8,169 nt of DNA. Source: an uncultured Clostridia bacterium. Its GTDB lineage: Bacteria > Bacillota > Clostridia > Oscillospirales > Ruminococcaceae. The notes beneath the pieces are model-generated. The model had not been told where the DNA came from. It saw only the letters and a program-made list of their open reading frames with translations, and made no database searches. The position numbers were made by a program, and so were the translations under genes. Shown here in pieces: positions 6,139 through 8,169 of this stretch (the first letter of the stretch is position 1; each line of letters opens with the position of its first letter). The stretch spans positions 1 through 8,169 of the forward strand of contig CAMYUO010000058.1 in the NCBI GenBank assembly GCA_947302065.1, given 5' to 3'.

Positions 6139-6552
6139 TTAACCGCCCTTTGCGAGCTTTTCGCCGAGCGCTTTGCACTTTGCAAGTGCCTCGTCGTCGG
6201 GCGTGTTGTTGCAGATGAGTCCCTCGCCGTCAACGATATTCGCACCTGCTGCCTTTGCCCTGTCTGCCCACAGGCGCATCCATTCGCCGTCGCCCCAGTC
6301 GTAAGAGCCGAACAGCGCAACAGGCTTGCCCGACAGCTTTGCCTCATTTGCTGTATAGAACGGCTCGAACTCGCTGTCCTCCAGCTCCTCTGCACCCATT
6401 GCAGGGCAGCCCAGAGCTATTGCCTCATATTCGGAAAGGTCACCGTCAAAGGCACCGACTGCCGTTGCCTGCACGCCTGCACCCTCTGCAACAGCGTTTG
6501 CCATTGCCTCGGTGTTGCCCGTTCCGCTCCAGAATATAACTGCTGTTTTCAT
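6139..6552 (-). CDS. Short-chain flavodoxin
   Basis: At 137 residues this is the length of a short-chain flavodoxin, a soluble FMN-binding electron carrier that can replace ferredoxin when iron is scarce. The phosphate loop is SGTGNT (9-14). The 50s loop is CPAMGAEELED (49-59) and the 90s loop is GSYDWGDGEWM (82-92); both flank the flavin ring in this family. Tyr84 and Trp86 are candidates for stacking. ATG 6552 is preceded by TAAGGAGG (6568-6561). The DUF3793 stop codon TAA (6568-6566) lies inside that ribosome binding site and only 13 bases separate the genes, so the two are almost certainly co-transcribed and translationally coupled. Upstream in-frame ATG 6606 lies within the DUF3793 gene and is not used. 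No clear terminator is seen downstream. Confidence 0.93.
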   Translation of the reverse strand: MKTAVIFWSGTGNTEAMANAVAEGAGVQATAVGAFDGDLSEYEAIALGCPAMGAEELEDSEFEPFYTANEAKLSGKPVALFGSYDWGDGEWMRLWADRAKAAGANIVDGEGLICNNTPDDEALAKCKALGEKLAKGG

Positions 6553-6565
6553 AAAAAAGTCCTCC

Positions 6566-7124
6566 TTATGAGAGACTGAGTATCTTGTATAAGTCCTGTC
6601 CCTCACTCAATTTATTGCACAGATATTTTCTGCACTTATCATATTTTCTGAAAGTACACCTCGCCTTTTCCTCGTTGCCGTATACCTTCCAGTATCCGCA
6701 CAGCTTGAAATCACTGCCCTTGTGCGTGATGAATCCGAGCACATCTTCAACAGGGTAGTCAAGAAAAATGCCTATCTCGTGCGGAAATTCCTTGTGCTGT
6801 GAGCAGCGCTGCGAAAGCCTGTCAAGGCACTGCTGCGTGTCAAGACAGCGAGAGTAACCGAAACGCTCCAGCAGACTCCTGCGTCTGCGGTCACAAAGCA
6901 GCTTTTCAAGCAGCCGTTCGCTGTAAAGCATCAGCAAGCACCGCTGTCCGCATTCGCAAAGCACTTTTATCTTCAAGCCTCTGTGTGCAGCCCTGCGGTT
7001 GAAATCATCAACGCCTGAGTATATGTCCAGCTCGTTTTTGTCAAGGCTCATCAGGCTCGCCGCTTTTATTCCAAGAAGCGACGGCGCAGAGTTGACAGCG
7101 AGCTTTTGTTCAAAGCAGGCGCAT
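6566..7124 (-). CDS. DUF3793 family protein, with probable frameshift near its start
   Basis: The frame from 7114 to the stop at 6566 encodes about 182 residues typical of DUF3793, a family of unknown function often found next to flavodoxin or ferrous-iron transport genes in Clostridia. Recognised parts are NSAPSLLGIKAASLM at the N-terminus, HEIGIFLDYPVEDVLGFI in the middle and CGYWKVYG followed by the Cys-rich CTFRKYDKCRKYLC near the end. ATG 7051 is too late, because the conserved APSLLGIK segment lies before it. The correct frame continues up to a TGA at 7147-7145 without any ATG, GTG or TTG. ATG 7124 in the neighbouring frame (MRL, then one extra base near 7115, then FEQKLAV) would give a normal start, so a one-base insertion or sequence error is likely. 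First gene of the operon with flavodoxin. Confidence 0.8.
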
Positions 7125-7188
7125 CTGTTGCAGACCGTATCGTATCACCTCGCAGTTGATATTTGTCTTTCGGCGAACTCTATGCGCC

Positions 7189-7212
7189 CGGGCAGACCGC
7201 AACGTCTGCCCG
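7189..7212. other. Strong hairpin in the 5' leader of the DUF3793-flavodoxin operon
   Basis: CGGGCAGAC (7189-7197) and GTCTGCCCG (7204-7212) form a perfect 9-base stem with a six-base loop. TATGC/GCATA (7181-7185, 7215-7219) can extend it across an internal loop. No T-run follows in the operon direction, so it is not a simple terminator. It lies between the transcription start and the gene. Confidence 0.55.
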
Positions 7213-7250
7213 ATGCATAAAGCATAATGCAAAAAGACTGTTCAAGCGTA

Positions 7251-7268
7251 GGTTAGTCACGACTAACC
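7251..7268. promoter_or_regulatory. Palindromic operator covering the operon's transcription start
   Basis: GGTTAGTC-AC-GACTAACC is an 8-base perfect inverted repeat with a two-base centre. It begins ten bases after the -10 box, so a bound protein would cover the start site. GTTAG/CTAAC half-sites resemble DtxR/IdeR-type metalloregulator boxes, and the operon product flavodoxin is often iron-repressed. Regulator identity is inferred. Confidence 0.65.
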
Positions 7269-7277
7269 ACAAGTAAA

Positions 7278-7306
7278 ATTATACACGCTTTTGACCGTTT
7301 TGTAAA
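7278..7306 (-). promoter_or_regulatory. Promoter of the DUF3793-flavodoxin operon
   Basis: On the minus strand TTTACA (7306-7301), exactly 17 bases and TATAAT (7283-7278). Transcription should start near 7271, at the edge of the palindrome at 7251-7268. The leader is then about 145 bases. Confidence 0.82.
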
Positions 7307-7440
7307 GCCTCAAGCGTGAACACAACGTAAACAATGTTGCGATTTTTTTGTCCGTGCTAACAGATGTGGATTTTTCTGCGATACTGGTATTTATTTCGGC
7401 ACGATACTGCTGTGCGAGCCATACCGACAAAATGCAAATG

Positions 7441-7472
7441 ACGGGAGACCACGCATCTGTGTAGTCTCCCGT
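7441..7472. terminator. Terminator-like hairpin after the right-edge minus-strand gene
   Basis: ACGGGAGAC (7441-7449) and GTCTCCCGT (7464-7472) form a perfect 9-base stem, extended by CAC/GTG with a two-base bulge. It lies eight bases beyond the stop codon of the minus-strand gene. The following bases are only moderately T-rich in that direction. The rest of 7307-7440 shows no gene. Confidence 0.65.
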
Positions 7473-7479
7473 AATTGTA

Positions 7480-8169
7480 TTATGTATTATCCTCCTGCTT
7501 TTTCAGGCTTTCCAGCTCGTCGAGTATAGTCAGCCGTCTTTCGTGGAACATAAGCTCCTTATCGTAGCGGTAATATTCATCGCAGCCGTAAGCGGCAATG
7601 AACCTTGATGTGTTCGGGTTCACGGCTACCTCTGTCAGCACGATGATAAGCTCCTGACCTGTGCCGAAAGTATCATTGCAAAAGCGGAACAGATTGTCAA
7701 GATGTGCCTTGCAGTCTTTTGTTTTTGCAAGCAGGGCAGCGGTGTCCTCGGCATACTTTTGTTTTGCGCCGTCAAATCCGTCGGCAGCAGCTCTTGCATA
7801 GCATTCCAGCCTTTCCCTGCGGTAGATGTAGCTGTCATCGGCAGCCTTTGAAAGACTGTTCGCCGCCGTGAGCTTTCGTGCTCGCTGTCGAGAGCACTGA
7901 TACACTCACGCAAAAGCGCAGCTGCATCGCCGCCGTTCTCGCAGGCGGTCTTGACCTGTGACATTTCCTTTTTTATAAGCATAAGGTCGCTGTCCTGCAC
8001 CAGCAGTGACGCACATTCACTTCCTGCCGCTTCAAGCAGCAGACCGAGCAGAGCATATCTTTCATCAAATCCTGCGTTATGTGCACGCTCGGTGATAGCC
8101 TTGTCGGCAATGCCGCCGAGTATGTCTGTCACACGGTAGTCGCTTTCGTACTTGCGATAAAGCTCATAG
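7480..8169 (-). pseudogene. 3' end of a larger gene interrupted by a frameshift; possible AAA-type ATPase C-terminus
   Basis: Two overlapping minus frames make one protein. The first is open from the right edge (YELYRKYESDYRVTDILGG) to about ALDSEHE near 7875. The second continues from KLTAANSLSKAADD to the stop TAA at 7482-7480. Joining them at the A-run (TTT at 7874-7876 on the plus strand) by restoring one base gives about 229 continuous residues. They are helical and charged, ending in QELIIVLTEVAVNP, FIAAYGCDEYYRYDKELMFH and ERRLTILDELESLKKQ. GTG 8132 and GTG 7905 are internal codons, not starts; the true start is outside the window. The ending recalls the C-terminal tail of certain Clostridial AAA-family ATPases, but no nucleotide-binding motif is visible here and the name is a weak guess. 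The one-base loss may be a real mutation or a sequence error. Confidence 0.65.

Noticed and set aside
7321..7350. CAAC...GTTG followed by a T-run as a plus-strand terminator
   Set aside because: The stem is only four to five pairs and no plus-strand gene ends nearby.
7635..7870. C-terminal part of the upstream frame of the right-edge gene beyond the frameshift
   Set aside because: After SALDSEHE this frame gives low-quality sequence (RTVFQRLPMTATST...) while the neighbouring frame continues the helical protein.

Overview
The window looks like chromosomal DNA of a Firmicute of the Ruminococcus/Oscillospiraceae type. This is inferred from the moderate G+C, strong AGGAGG-like ribosome binding sites, consensus sigma-A promoters with 17-base spacers, and the gene families present: a CarD-like RNA polymerase binding protein, a PAS-GGDEF protein, and a DUF3793-flavodoxin pair. 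No rRNA, tRNA or CRISPR array is visible, and the species cannot be named from the sequence alone.

Layout. 1-951 (minus, cut by the left edge) encodes a membrane-anchored RsbU/SpoIIE-type PP2C phosphatase. It diverges from an unrecognised 317-residue, probably helical-repeat protein (1266-2219, plus). A cation diffusion facilitator with an extended C-terminus follows (2341-3480, plus). A stretch of about 300 bases comes next, holding half a terminator hairpin, what looks like a solitary IS3-family end, another hairpin and a promoter. Then come a CarD-family regulator (3785-4279, plus) and a PAS-GGDEF-PAS protein (4493-5821, plus). From 5877 on, the genes are on the minus strand: a C-terminal scrap of a tyrosine recombinase, a flavodoxin (6139-6552), a DUF3793 protein (6566 to about 7124) and the frameshifted 3' end of a larger gene (7480 to the right edge).

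Organisation. Most genes are single transcription units with their own promoter and terminator. The clear exception is the DUF3793-flavodoxin pair. The DUF3793 stop codon lies inside the flavodoxin ribosome binding site, and the pair is driven by a strong promoter whose start region is covered by a perfect GGTTAGTC/GACTAACC palindrome. Flavodoxin is a classical iron-sparing protein, so control by a DtxR-type metalloregulator is the most economical reading. Three genes (phosphatase, CarD, GGDEF) are regulatory or signalling proteins, but nothing in the sequence ties them into one pathway.

Most interesting points: the palindromic operator at 7251-7268; a terminator-like hairpin plus U-tract at the very start of the carD transcript; a shared terminator-hairpin family, one copy of which seems to have been broken by an IS end; and two probable single-base frameshifts, in DUF3793 and in the right-edge gene. 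I do not see a convincing new multi-gene system in this window.
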